A stretch of 64,000 bases of DNA from Rhodovulum kholense (GTDB lineage Bacteria; Pseudomonadota; Alphaproteobacteria; Rhodobacterales; Rhodobacteraceae), in the NCBI RefSeq assembly GCF_003053725.1, contig NZ_QAYC01000001.1:541831-605830 (forward strand), read 5' to 3'. The position numbers and the translations under genes are program-made. Numbering within the stretch: position 1 is the first letter of the stretch; each line of letters starts with the position of its first letter. Below, piece after piece: positions 1 through 9,353 of the stretch. The notes under the pieces are model-generated. The model made no database searches. It was given only the letters and a program-made list of their open reading frames with translations, and had not been told where the DNA came from.

Positions 1-168
1 GAACGCCACCACTTCAAGCTGCAGATCCGCACCAATGCCGATTACGGTCAGGCCGAGGGCGCGCCGGTGCGGATCCGCTATCACCTGACGCGGCTCTGGT
101 TCGATCCCTTGATGACCGGGTCGCGCGGCCCCGCCGGAGGGCCGGACCGCGAGGACGGGCTGTTGTGA
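1..168 (+). CDS. C-terminal end of a CIS operon protein (partial)
   Basis: Frame 1 is open from the window edge and ends at TGA 166-168, giving about 55 C-terminal residues that include RIRYHLTRLWFDP. The stop overlaps the GTG start of the next gene (GTGA, 165-168), so it is the upstream member of the same operon. The fragment is too short to assign by itself. From its place directly before a baseplate-type gene it is probably another baseplate component (a baseplate-J-like protein is usual here), but that is inference from gene order. Confidence 0.6.
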   Translation, partial: ERHHFKLQIRTNADYGQAEGAPVRIRYHLTRLWFDPLMTGSRGPAGGPDREDGLL

Positions 169-2300
169 CCGAAGAGCTGCCGCCTCCGATCACCTTTGCG
201 GCGCTGATGGCCGAGGCGACGCCCGCCGCGCAACGCGCCTCGGGCCGGATCTGGACCGATTACAACACCCACGATCCGGGCGTGACCTTCCTCGAACAGA
301 CCGCCTTCGCGCTGACCGAGATCGCCTATCGCGCCGACCATCCGGTGCGCGATCACCTGACCGCCGCGCCCGAGGCCTTCGATCTTGACGCGCTGGCGCT
401 TTTCGGGCCGCAGGAGGTGCTGCCGGGGCGGCCGGTGACCGCGCTCGACCTGGCGGCCTGCCTGTCCGCCCTGCCCGAGGTCGCCCGGGTCTTCGTGCGC
501 CCGGCCGGGGCGCGCGGGCTTTACGAAATCGCCGTGCTGCCGGGCGAGGGCATCACCGCCGCCACGGCCATCGACGCGGTCGCGGCCGCCTTCGACCGGA
601 TACGGCTGATCGGTACCGATACCCTGCCCGTCGCGCTGGCCGAGACGCGCTGGCTCGATCTGGCCGGGCGCATCAGCATCGGCCCGATGGCCAAGCCCGA
701 CGCCATCGCGGCCGAGGTCTATCACGTGGTCAATCTGGTGCTGAAGGGGCTCGACGCGACCGGCACCGGCGGGCGCCGGGGCGCGACGCGGGCCGATCTT
801 TTCGACGATCCGGCAACGATCTGGCCGCCGGTGCAGGCCGAACCCGGCGACCCGGCGCGCCCCGATCTGGTGCTGGCCGCGCTGGAACGGATCGAGGGCA
901 TCGAGAATGTCCACGAGCTGCGCCTGATCGAGGCCACGCCCCATGACGACCGCAGGCTGGCCCGGCCCGGCATCGTCGCGGTGCACGAGGTCCGTCTGCC
1001 CGCAGGCGCCGCGCGTCTGGAACTGACGCTGGACGGCGCGCCGGTGCCGCTCGATCCGCATGGCATCGCCGAGGAATACGACCGCCTGACCGCCGCGCGG
1101 ATCGCCGGGCAGGGCAACCGCCTCGACCCGCGCGATTTCGACGTGGCCTTTGCCGGGCGTCTGCGCGCGGCGGGGCGGTTGTCGGTCGATGCGACCCTGC
1201 CCGCCATCTACCGGATCCGGGGCGGCGAACGGATCGCCTCCTATCGCGGGATGATCGACGCGACGCTCGGGGCGATGGCCGCGCCGCTTTCAGCCCTGCC
1301 CGCCCGCTATGCCGCCCGCGCCGACACTGACCCCGAGGATGCGGTGGCACTGCGCGAACGGCGCGAGATGCTCGATTACCTCATTGCGCTGCAGGGCGAC
1401 GAGATGCCCGACACCGCGCAGACCGGGCTGCATGCCTATCGCAGCGCGGCCGAGCGGCTGCGCTGGGACATCGCCTGGCGCGAGGCCTATCTGGCCCGCC
1501 TGCCCGGGTTCGACTTTCACAAGGGCACTGCCCATCCCGAATTCGGGGCGGCGGCGCGGCTGGCGCATCTGTGCGATCTCTCGCCCTGGACCGGGCCGGT
1601 CGCGGCGCTGGCGGCGGCGGGCCTCACGCTCGACGCCGGGGTCGATGCCCCCGAGGCGACCGTGCCGCGCAGCGACCTGACCCTGCCCGATCCGGCGCAT
1701 GACCTGTTTCTCACCCGCCGGTCGGCACCCGCACCGCTTGGCGCGTCCGATCTCGCCGCGCTCTCGCCCTGGATCGCCGAGGGGCGGCTCTCGCCCGCGC
1801 TCCTGCGCCGCGCCGCCTCTGCCGAAGCCTATCTGCTGACCCCGGGCGACGATCCCGCCGATGGCTGGCAGCTTCTGTTCGAGCCCGTCCCCGGCGCGCC
1901 CTTCCTCTATCGCTGCGCCACCGACTGCGACCGCGCCGCGCTCGACCGGCTCGGGACGCGTCTGTGCCGCGCCTGGCAGGATTTGAACCGCGCCTGCGAA
2001 CAGCTTCTTCTAATCGAGGATATCCGGCTGCGCGGCAGCGGGCGCGGCTTTGCCGAGGCCAGCGTCTGGGCGCTGCTGCCGGGCTGGACCGCGCGCGGCA
2101 CCGACCCGGCCTTTCGCCGCCATGTCGAGGACATGATCCTGCGTGTCGCGCCCGCCCATGTGCATGTCCGGCCGGTCTGGCTGGACGCCGATGCCCTGGC
2201 GGATCTGGCGCCGCGCATCGCCGCCTGGCGGGCGGGCATGGACGGCGCCGCGGCGGATCTGCGTGCGGCGCTGAGGCGGAACGGAGGGCCGCTGGAATGA
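165..2300 (+). CDS. Contractile injection system baseplate-type protein
   Basis: This is a 711-aa protein with a GTG start that overlaps the previous stop by four bases. The N-terminus (about residues 30-65) contains THDPGVTFLEQTAFALTEIA, a motif typical of baseplate-J-like/Afp11-Afp12-type proteins of phage-tail-like particles. No signal peptide or membrane segment is visible, as expected for a cytoplasmically assembled particle. The central region mixes short acidic and hydrophobic segments, and the C-terminus is Ala/Arg-rich. Its stop overlaps the next ATG (ATGA, 2297-2300), and the next gene is a recognisable CIS tape-measure protein, so a baseplate role is well supported by context. The exact Afp/PVC counterpart (Afp11 versus Afp12) cannot be fixed by eye. 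Confidence 0.65.
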   Translation: MTEELPPPITFAALMAEATPAAQRASGRIWTDYNTHDPGVTFLEQTAFALTEIAYRADHPVRDHLTAAPEAFDLDALALFGPQEVLPGRPVTALDLAACLSALPEVARVFVRPAGARGLYEIAVLPGEGITAATAIDAVAAAFDRIRLIGTDTLPVALAETRWLDLAGRISIGPMAKPDAIAAEVYHVVNLVLKGLDATGTGGRRGATRADLFDDPATIWPPVQAEPGDPARPDLVLAALERIEGIENVHELRLIEATPHDDRRLARPGIVAVHEVRLPAGAARLELTLDGAPVPLDPHGIAEEYDRLTAARIAGQGNRLDPRDFDVAFAGRLRAAGRLSVDATLPAIYRIRGGERIASYRGMIDATLGAMAAPLSALPARYAARADTDPEDAVALRERREMLDYLIALQGDEMPDTAQTGLHAYRSAAERLRWDIAWREAYLARLPGFDFHKGTAHPEFGAAARLAHLCDLSPWTGPVAALAAAGLTLDAGVDAPEATVPRSDLTLPDPAHDLFLTRRSAPAPLGASDLAALSPWIAEGRLSPALLRRAASAEAYLLTPGDDPADGWQLLFEPVPGAPFLYRCATDCDRAALDRLGTRLCRAWQDLNRACEQLLLIEDIRLRGSGRGFAEASVWALLPGWTARGTDPAFRRHVEDMILRVAPAHVHVRPVWLDADALADLAPRIAAWRAGMDGAAADLRAALRRNGGPLE

Positions 2301-5300
2301 CCGGGCAGCCCGCGCCCCATCCCCTGACCGAAGCCCCCCCGAACCGGATCGGGACGCTGGAATTCCGCTTCGATCTCGTGGACGGCCCGGGCCCGCTCGG
2401 CACGCCCGAACGGCTGCTGCTGGCGATCCGGGCCGAGTTGCTCGCCACTGTCGAGCATGTGCTTGCGGACAGCGCCCACGCCCGCGCCGATCTGAGGCTC
2501 GAGACGGTCGAGATCGACCTCGGCGACTTCCCCGACCCGCCCGACTGGCCTGCCGTCAGGCGCCGTCTGGCCGAAACCCTCGCCGCCGCGCTGGCACCCC
2601 ATCTCGGCCGCCCGCGGCCAGAGCCATCCCGGCCAGCGGCCTCCGCGCCGATCCCGGGCCCCTCCTTTCCCGGCACAGAGGGCCTGCGCGGGCCAGCCCC
2701 CTCGGCCACGATGCCCGAGCCCAAACCCGAACCCGAGAGGGTGCCGGCCTCCGCCCCCCCGACAGCGCCTTTGGCCGACCGACCCGGGGCCGCACCTGGG
2801 GCGCCGACCGATCCATACGCTCTGCCGGTCTTTCGGGCGGCATCCGTGCCGGCGGCGGCTACCCGGTTGACCTCCGGCCCGGCGGCCCTGCCCGCTCAGC
2901 CGGACCGGCATGCGGCCGCCCCCTCTCTGCCCGCCGACAGCGCGCCCCGCGCCACGCCGCTCCCCCCGACCGGCGCAGTCGCCCCCGAACCGCCCTCAGT
3001 CGCGCTGTCCGGAACCGGGCTTCCCGAGACCGGGTCTCTCGGCAGCACGGCCACCATCGGGCACAGCCCGTCATCCGGAAACCCGGCCGCCGCTGCCCCG
3101 CCTGCCGCCGTCGCCGATCCTGTCAGCGGCCCCGGGACCTCCTCCCTTTCAGGCCCCGCCCGGCCAGGGCCATCGGCGCCCGAAGCCGCACGCTCTTTGC
3201 GCAATGCCCTGGAGAGCGCCCCCGCCCCGGCCGCACCGAGCGCAGCCCGCGAAACTCCTCCCCTGGGGCCGAAGCCAGGGGCGGACCGGACGGCCGGCGC
3301 CCCGAGCGACCAGACCGGCAGCCCCGGCGACACCCGCCCGCACCCGCCCGGTTACGGCGGCACGGCCGTCCCCGCGCCGCCCGGCCTCGTGGTTCCGCGC
3401 GACCTTGCCGACCGGGCCTCGTCGGCTTCGGCCGACACCGCGCCGGTGCCGATGGCACAGACCGCCGTGCCCGACGACCTCTCCGGCACAGCCCCGCCCG
3501 CGCCGCAAGCTGACCCCGCCTCCGACGCGCGGACCGGACCCGGCCTGGCCCGCGCGCCCTCCGGCGCCCCGGCGCGACCAGCCTCTCCGGCGGCGCCCGA
3601 GTCGGAAACCCCCACGGCCATCCCACAGGAAGCGGGCGTTGCGCATCGCATGTCGGTGCCGGACGACACCGCTTCGGCCCGGTCCCTCGGGGATCACCCG
3701 ACCGCAGGCGTCTCGGCTCTGACCGACGCGCTCTCGGCCCGCGCGCCGTCTGCGGTACAGACGCCGCCGGGCCCCTCCTCGGGCCGCCAAACACCAGACC
3801 TTCCGCCCACGGAACGCCCCGCGCATGACCGGCCCGACGCCACTGCGCGGCACGGCGTCCCCGAGCGCCATCCGGCCTCACCGCAGCGGTCGCTGCAGGA
3901 CGATGCAAACCGGCGCGACCCGACGCGACCGGTCGCCCCCGCGGCAGGATCTTCCCCGGAGCGCTCGATCGGGGACCCCGCGCCGCCGCAGACCGAAACC
4001 GCGGAAGGGTCTGCCCCCGGATCCGGCGCTCAGGAACTCGGCCAGGCTCGGCAGCCCGACCGCGCCCGGACGACCGGCGAGGCCCGCGACCTGAAGGGCT
4101 CCGCCTTGCGTCAGGACCCCGATGAGGCCGACGGCACAGGCGCCGGACTGAAAACCGCGACGGCGGCGGGCGCGGGGCAACAGACCGATACCCCAGCCCC
4201 AACCGCGCGCTCCGACCCAGCGGCCCTGCCCCGCGAGGCATTGGGCGACGAACGGCCGAACCCGGCAGACCGGTCTCGGCAAGGCCACCGGCCGGGCGGC
4301 GCAAGCGCATCGCAAACGCCTTCGCAATCGGGCCTCGCGGATGCCGTTTCAGATGCCCCGACAACGCCGAACGACACCGCCTCCGCCGCCTCGGCCAAGC
4401 CCGGGATGGTCGGACGCCAGCGCGCGGCCCGGCGGCTGGTTCCGGCGCTTGGCGGCGAGAGCGCCCGCCTTCGGCCCTCGCCCGAAACCCTTGACCGCAT
4501 CGCGGCGCAACTGAGGTCCGCCCCCCCGCCCGAGACCCTGGCCGCGCTGGCCTCCGGGGGCGCGGCCGCCCGCGCTGCGGCGCAGGCGCTCCGGCAGGCG
4601 ACGATCGGCCGCCCTGGCGGGGCCGACCCGATTCTGGCGGGGCTCGCCCCGGACGACATTGCCCGGCTGATCGCGGCGCTTCTGCCCAAGGGCGCGCAAG
4701 CCCTGTCGGAGGCGGTCGCGGCGCTGGACCGAACCGCGCGCGATCCGGTCTCGGCCCGGCGCGCCGTGGCGCAGGCCCTGCTTGAAACCCGGCCGGTCGA
4801 TCTCGACGCCGCCCGTGCCCTCGCGCCGAAGGATCCCGGCGCCCGCGCCCTCGCCGACCTGTTGGCGCTGGCCGGCGCATCGCCAGGCCGTGTCACGCCC
4901 GCGCCGGCCCTGCCGGGCGACGGCACGCCCGGCGCTCCTGGCCGCGACCGTGCCGCGCAAACCGGCGAAGCTCCTGATGCGACCCGCGATGCTGCAAGTC
5001 CCGGCCAGCCGGCGGAAGATCGGTCCGGCGCGTCGGACAACGGAGCTTTTGCGGCGCCCCCGGCGCAGACCGCCCCCCCCGAACGCAAGGCGGATGCCCC
5101 GGACGCAGGTCCCGAAACGCTTGGGTCCGGCCCCGCCGCAGAGGGTCCGCCTGCCGCGACGCCCAAAGTCGGGCCGCAAGGGCTCTCGGATCGCGCGGCG
5201 TCTAAGACCGGCTCTGCCGATGGTGGGCACGCGGCCGACCGCGCGACCCCTGCCGCGCATGCCGCACAGGCCGATCCGGCGGGACCACGGCCCGGCGAGC

Positions 5301-8005
5301 CCGGCGAGAAACCGGATGCCCCCGTGATCGGCGCGACGACCGACCCCGGCCCCCAGCCGGGCGAGGCGGCCGGCGACGGCACCGCGCCCGACGCCGGGAT
5401 CCTGCGGGCTGCGGCCAGGAACCTGCGCGATCCGAAACCGACAGGCTCTGCGGAGGGGTCAGGGCGCGCGGCCGGAAACAGCCCGGACAAAGCCGCACTG
5501 CCCGGGCCGCGGTCTGCCGATGGCGGGCACACGGCCGATCGCGCGACCCCTGCCGCGCATGCCGCACAGGGCGATCCGGCGGGACCACGGCCCGGCGAGC
5601 CCGGCGAGAAACCGGATGCCCCCGTGACCGGCGCGACGACCGACCCCGGCCCCCAGCCGGGCGAGGCGGACGGCGACGGCACCGCGCCCGACGCCGCGCC
5701 CGACGCCGGGATCCTGCGGGCTGCGGCCAGGAACCTGCGCGATCCGAAACCGACAGGCTCTGCGGAGGGGTCAGGGCGCGCGGCCGGAAACAGCCCGGAC
5801 AAAGCCGCACTGCCCGGGCCGCGGTCTGCCGATGGCGGGCACACGGCCGATCGCGCGACCCCTGCCGCGCATGCCGCACAGGGCGATCCGGCGGGACCAC
5901 GGCCCGGCGAGCCCGGCGAGCAACCGGATGCCCCCGTGACCGGCGCGACGACCGGGCCCGACCCCCAGCCGGGTGGGTCGGCGCGGGCGGAGCCGGACAA
6001 GGCGGCCGGCGACGGCACCGCTCCCGACACCGGGATCCTGGGGGCTGCGGCCAGGAACCGGCGCGATGCGAAACCGACAGGCTCTGCGGAGGGGTCAGGG
6101 CGCGCGACCGGAAACGGCCCGGACAAAGGCGCACTGCCCGGGCCGCGGTCTGCCGAGGGCGGGCACGCGGCCGATCGCGCGATCCCTGCCGCGCATGCGG
6201 CACAGGCCGATCCGACGAAACAACGGCCCGGCGAGCCCGGCGAGAAACCGGATGCCCCCGTGACCGGCGCGACGACCGACCCCGCCCCCCAGCCGGGCGA
6301 GGCGGCCGGCGACGGCACCACTCCCGACGCCGGGTTCCTGGGGGCTGCGGCCAGGAACCGGCGCGATCCGAAACCGACAGGCTCTGCGAAGGAGGCGGGG
6401 CGCGCGACCGGAAACAGCCCGGACAAAGCCGCACCGCCCGGGCCGCAGAGTGACGCCGATGTCGCGGCGCGCGCGGGTCGATCGCGCGGCCCCGAGGGGA
6501 ACGCACCCCGGCAGGATGCAGAGGGCAGCCCCGGGGCGGACCCGGCAACGCCGTCCGTTGGCGCGGCGCGCGACGGATGGTCCGGCCATCTGCTTGGGCA
6601 CGATGCTCGGCCCTTGCCCGAGACGCGCGGCCTGGCGGGGCGCGGGGACCGGCCCGCGCCGGCAGGATCGGCCGGACATGCCACGGCGAAGGAGCGCCCG
6701 TCCGACGCCGCGCAACGACGCGCCTCCGGACCCCCGCCCGAGCGGAACGGCGTACCGGATCCGTCTCGGATCGAAGCCCTCGCCGGGAGGGATCTCCCCG
6801 AGGCGCCCAAAGGCAAGCCTCTTGACGGACCCGCCGGTCCGTCCGTGCCGAGGACGGCCGAAACCGCTCGGCCGGATCCGGCGGCCGACCCCGGGACAGG
6901 CAAGACCGGACAGGCCCGCGCCGATGCAGAAAACGCCGCCCGGCCCGGGGCAGACGGCCCTGCGGATGGGCCGCCCGATCCGGCCCGCCCGTCCCGCGCC
7001 CATACCGACGCGGCCGATGCCGCCCCCGCGGCGACAGAGGCACCCGGACCAGCAGATGCGCCACCAGAGACCGAAGCACGGGAGGCGGCACTGGCGGGAC
7101 TTTACGAGGCGGCGCTTGGGGATGGGGCCTCGACGGTGCGCGGCATGCTGGACCAGATCGCCGGGGCGCTGCCCGTGGCCCTGACGTCCCCCCTGGACCG
7201 CGATGGGCTCGACGCCGCCAAGCTGGCCGCCGCGCTGGTCGCCGGTCCGGGGCCGGGCGCGCCCGGGCGGGCGGCCGAGGCCTTCCTTCAGGCCCTCTCC
7301 CCCGATGAGGCAGAGCGGGTCGTGCTGTTGCGCAGCCTCGCCGCCCGGCTGGGCTATGCCGCACCCGCGCCCGGACCGCAGGGCGCGCTGCGCCGCACCG
7401 CTCGGGCGGCGGTCGAGGATCTGCTGAAGGCCGCCGCGCCCGCCCCCGCACCGGCCCGCGCCGCGCCGCCGGTCGGGACCGCCTCCGAGGCGGCCACGCA
7501 CAGCCTGACCGAGCGCGCCGGGCTCGTGCTGTTTCACCCCTATCTGCGGATGCTCTTCGACCGGCTCGGGCTGATCGAGGCCCGGCAGATCCGCGCCGAT
7601 GGCCTGCCCCGCGCCGCTGCCGTGCTGGCCGCCCTGGCCGAGGCCCAGCCCGCACAGCGCCTGCCCGACCCGCTGGAACGGCTGCTGCTGGGGATGCCCG
7701 AGGGTGCCCGGCCCGAGCCTTGCCCCACGCTGGCCCCGGCCGAAACCGCGCTGATCGACAGCCTGCTCCGCAGCGTCATCGGGCAATGGACCCGGCTGGG
7801 CAAGACCTCGCCCGAGGGGCTGCGCGCCACCTTCATCCGCCGCCGTGGCCTGATCGGCACCGACGACCGCGGCGCACCCCGGCTGACGGTCGCGCCCGGA
7901 CCCTTCGACATGCTGCTGGACGGGTTGCCCTGGGCGCTGGGACCGATCCGGCTGCCCTGGATGCCCGAGGCGCTGAGCGTGATCTGGAGAAACGCCGATG
8001 ACTGA
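2297..8005 (+). CDS. Giant CIS tape-measure protein with repeats
   Basis: This 1902-aa protein starts at an ATG overlapping the previous stop (ATGA). Residues about 15-110 (IGTLEFRFDL onward) match the N-terminal domain of the CIS_TMP family. The C-terminal ~300 residues match its C-terminal domain: GLVLFHPYLRMLF, LLRSVIGQWTRLGKTS, then LPWALGPIRLPWMPE. Family members are tape-measure proteins that set the length of the inner tube of eCIS/Afp-like particles. What is odd is the middle. Residues about 110-700 and 865-1590 are Pro/Ala/Gly/Asp-rich and probably disordered, with a four-copy ~100-aa tandem repeat (nt 5212-6445). A likely helical island lies at about residues 710-865. Classical tape measures are long helices, so this low-complexity expansion is unusual. 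The frame is open throughout, so it is not decayed. Confidence 0.88.
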   Translation: MTGQPAPHPLTEAPPNRIGTLEFRFDLVDGPGPLGTPERLLLAIRAELLATVEHVLADSAHARADLRLETVEIDLGDFPDPPDWPAVRRRLAETLAAALAPHLGRPRPEPSRPAASAPIPGPSFPGTEGLRGPAPSATMPEPKPEPERVPASAPPTAPLADRPGAAPGAPTDPYALPVFRAASVPAAATRLTSGPAALPAQPDRHAAAPSLPADSAPRATPLPPTGAVAPEPPSVALSGTGLPETGSLGSTATIGHSPSSGNPAAAAPPAAVADPVSGPGTSSLSGPARPGPSAPEAARSLRNALESAPAPAAPSAARETPPLGPKPGADRTAGAPSDQTGSPGDTRPHPPGYGGTAVPAPPGLVVPRDLADRASSASADTAPVPMAQTAVPDDLSGTAPPAPQADPASDARTGPGLARAPSGAPARPASPAAPESETPTAIPQEAGVAHRMSVPDDTASARSLGDHPTAGVSALTDALSARAPSAVQTPPGPSSGRQTPDLPPTERPAHDRPDATARHGVPERHPASPQRSLQDDANRRDPTRPVAPAAGSSPERSIGDPAPPQTETAEGSAPGSGAQELGQARQPDRARTTGEARDLKGSALRQDPDEADGTGAGLKTATAAGAGQQTDTPAPTARSDPAALPREALGDERPNPADRSRQGHRPGGASASQTPSQSGLADAVSDAPTTPNDTASAASAKPGMVGRQRAARRLVPALGGESARLRPSPETLDRIAAQLRSAPPPETLAALASGGAAARAAAQALRQATIGRPGGADPILAGLAPDDIARLIAALLPKGAQALSEAVAALDRTARDPVSARRAVAQALLETRPVDLDAARALAPKDPGARALADLLALAGASPGRVTPAPALPGDGTPGAPGRDRAAQTGEAPDATRDAASPGQPAEDRSGASDNGAFAAPPAQTAPPERKADAPDAGPETLGSGPAAEGPPAATPKVGPQGLSDRAASKTGSADGGHAADRATPAAHAAQADPAGPRPGEPGEKPDAPVIGATTDPGPQPGEAAGDGTAPDAGILRAAARNLRDPKPTGSAEGSGRAAGNSPDKAALPGPRSADGGHTADRATPAAHAAQGDPAGPRPGEPGEKPDAPVTGATTDPGPQPGEADGDGTAPDAAPDAGILRAAARNLRDPKPTGSAEGSGRAAGNSPDKAALPGPRSADGGHTADRATPAAHAAQGDPAGPRPGEPGEQPDAPVTGATTGPDPQPGGSARAEPDKAAGDGTAPDTGILGAAARNRRDAKPTGSAEGSGRATGNGPDKGALPGPRSAEGGHAADRAIPAAHAAQADPTKQRPGEPGEKPDAPVTGATTDPAPQPGEAAGDGTTPDAGFLGAAARNRRDPKPTGSAKEAGRATGNSPDKAAPPGPQSDADVAARAGRSRGPEGNAPRQDAEGSPGADPATPSVGAARDGWSGHLLGHDARPLPETRGLAGRGDRPAPAGSAGHATAKERPSDAAQRRASGPPPERNGVPDPSRIEALAGRDLPEAPKGKPLDGPAGPSVPRTAETARPDPAADPGTGKTGQARADAENAARPGADGPADGPPDPARPSRAHTDAADAAPAATEAPGPADAPPETEAREAALAGLYEAALGDGASTVRGMLDQIAGALPVALTSPLDRDGLDAAKLAAALVAGPGPGAPGRAAEAFLQALSPDEAERVVLLRSLAARLGYAAPAPGPQGALRRTARAAVEDLLKAAAPAPAPARAAPPVGTASEAATHSLTERAGLVLFHPYLRMLFDRLGLIEARQIRADGLPRAAAVLAALAEAQPAQRLPDPLERLLLGMPEGARPEPCPTLAPAETALIDSLLRSVIGQWTRLGKTSPEGLRATFIRRRGLIGTDDRGAPRLTVAPGPFDMLLDGLPWALGPIRLPWMPEALSVIWRNADD
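5212..6445 (+). repeat. Four tandem ~300-bp in-frame repeats
   Basis: Units begin near 5212, 5512, 5824 and 6148, with spacings of 300, 312 and 324 bp, all multiples of three. Each encodes a block starting GGHxADRATPAAHAAQ and later containing RPGEPGE and a PDAPVxGATT core. Unit 2 has an extra DAAP-type insertion and unit 3 carries an extra GSARAEPDKA-like segment. The first three units are nearly identical at DNA level, which points to recent duplication. They lie inside the tape-measure gene. Confidence 0.9.
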
Positions 8006-9353
8006 GCGCGCGACAGATCCCCATGCCGAGGCGCTGAAGGCCGAGCTGGGCTGGCTGGCCGACACCGTCACCGCCCGGCTGACCCATTTCTTCGAAGGCA
8101 CCGCCACGCCCTTCGCCCTGCCCGATCCGCCCGCGCTGCCCGGAGACTCGGCGCTGGCGCGGCTGATCGACGGCGCGGGGCTCGACGCGCCTGCCCGGCT
8201 GGTTCTGGCGCTGGCGCTGGCGCCGCATCTGGCGCCCGCGACGCTCGATCCGTTCTTCGTCAAGAATTCGGCCATCGACCGGGTGTTCTCCGAATTCGGC
8301 GCGGCGCGGGGCGAGGCGCAGGCGGGCGGCCCGGGCTTTGCCCCAAGTGCCGTCACAGCCCTGTTCCTGCTGGGCGGGGCCGATGCCGCGGCGCGGATCT
8401 CGGCGATGGCGCTGTTCGCGCCCGACCACCCGCTGCGCGCGGCGGCCGGGCTGACCGTGGGCGCGGTCGCAGACCCCGGCGGCGCCACGCTTCTGTCGGG
8501 GCCGCTGACCCTGCCGCCGCACCGGGTGCTGACGCTGTGCGCCGGGCACCCGCCCCGGCCCGATTATGCGCCGGGCTTTCCGGCCAAGCGGCTGACCACC
8601 CGGCTTGACTGGGACGAGCTGATCCTGCCGCAGGGCGTCAAGCACAGCATCGAGCATCTGGTCGCCTGGTACACCCATCGCGCCCTGATCCGCGAAGACT
8701 GGGGGCTGGCGCGCCGGGTCGGCGCCGGGTTCAAGGCGCTGTTCTACGGCCCCCCCGGCACCGGCAAGACCTTGACGGCGGCGATGCTGGGCAAGCGCAC
8801 CGGGCTCGATGTCTACCGGATCGACCTGTCGATGGTGGTCTCGAAATATATCGGCGAGACCGAAAAGAACCTCGCCCAGGTCTTCGACATGGCCGAGATG
8901 AACGACTGGATCCTGTTCTTCGACGAGGCCGATGCGCTGTTCGGCACCCGTGGCCAGGGCGGATCGGCCAATGACCGCTATGCCAATCAGGAAGTGGCCT
9001 ATCTGCTGCAACGGATCGAGGACTGCCCCGGTCTGGTGATCCTGGCCACCAACCTGCGCAACAATATCGACGACGCCTTCTTCCGCCGGTTCCAGACGGT
9101 GGTGGGCTTTCCCCGCCCCAATGCGGGGCTGCGCCGCGCGCTCTGGGCCAGCATACTGGAACGCGTACCGCTGGCGCCCGATGTCGATCTCGACGCGCTG
9201 GCGCAGGGCCACGAGATGGCGGGCGGGTCGATTACCAATGTGGTGCATCACGCCACGATCAGCGCGCTCCGGCGTGGCGCCGAGACGGTCAGCGCGCACG
9301 ATCTCGCGCAGGCGATCTCGACCGAGATGCGCAAGGAAGGACGCACCGCATGA
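7998..9353 (+). CDS. CIS-associated AAA+ ATPase (Afp15-like)
   Basis: This 451-aa protein overlaps the tape-measure gene by eight bases (ATGACTGA). Residues 1-200 form an N-terminal domain without a recognised motif. Residues 240-430 form an AAA+ module with Walker A GPPGTGKT (251-258), Walker B ILFFDE (305-310), a sensor-1 Asn in LATN (352) and an arginine-finger motif FFRRF (361-365). Cytoplasmic AAA+ ATPases of this kind are a hallmark of eCIS clusters, encoded directly after the tape-measure gene, and are thought to act in particle assembly or effector loading. Placement and motif set agree well. Its stop overlaps the next start (ATGA), so translation is probably coupled. Confidence 0.88.
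   Translation: MTERATDPHAEALKAELGWLADTVTARLTHFFEGTATPFALPDPPALPGDSALARLIDGAGLDAPARLVLALALAPHLAPATLDPFFVKNSAIDRVFSEFGAARGEAQAGGPGFAPSAVTALFLLGGADAAARISAMALFAPDHPLRAAAGLTVGAVADPGGATLLSGPLTLPPHRVLTLCAGHPPRPDYAPGFPAKRLTTRLDWDELILPQGVKHSIEHLVAWYTHRALIREDWGLARRVGAGFKALFYGPPGTGKTLTAAMLGKRTGLDVYRIDLSMVVSKYIGETEKNLAQVFDMAEMNDWILFFDEADALFGTRGQGGSANDRYANQEVAYLLQRIEDCPGLVILATNLRNNIDDAFFRRFQTVVGFPRPNAGLRRALWASILERVPLAPDVDLDALAQGHEMAGGSITNVVHHATISALRRGAETVSAHDLAQAISTEMRKEGRTA

Noticed and set aside
5212..6445. Regular repeats as a CRISPR array
   Set aside because: Units are ~300 bp, nearly identical throughout and in frame, without short repeats alternating with unique spacers.
5202..7655. Long Arg/Pro-rich open frames on the - strand opposite the tape-measure gene
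   Set aside because: They mirror the + strand low-complexity repeats, lack ribosome sites and domains, and the + frame has the recognisable CIS_TMP ends.
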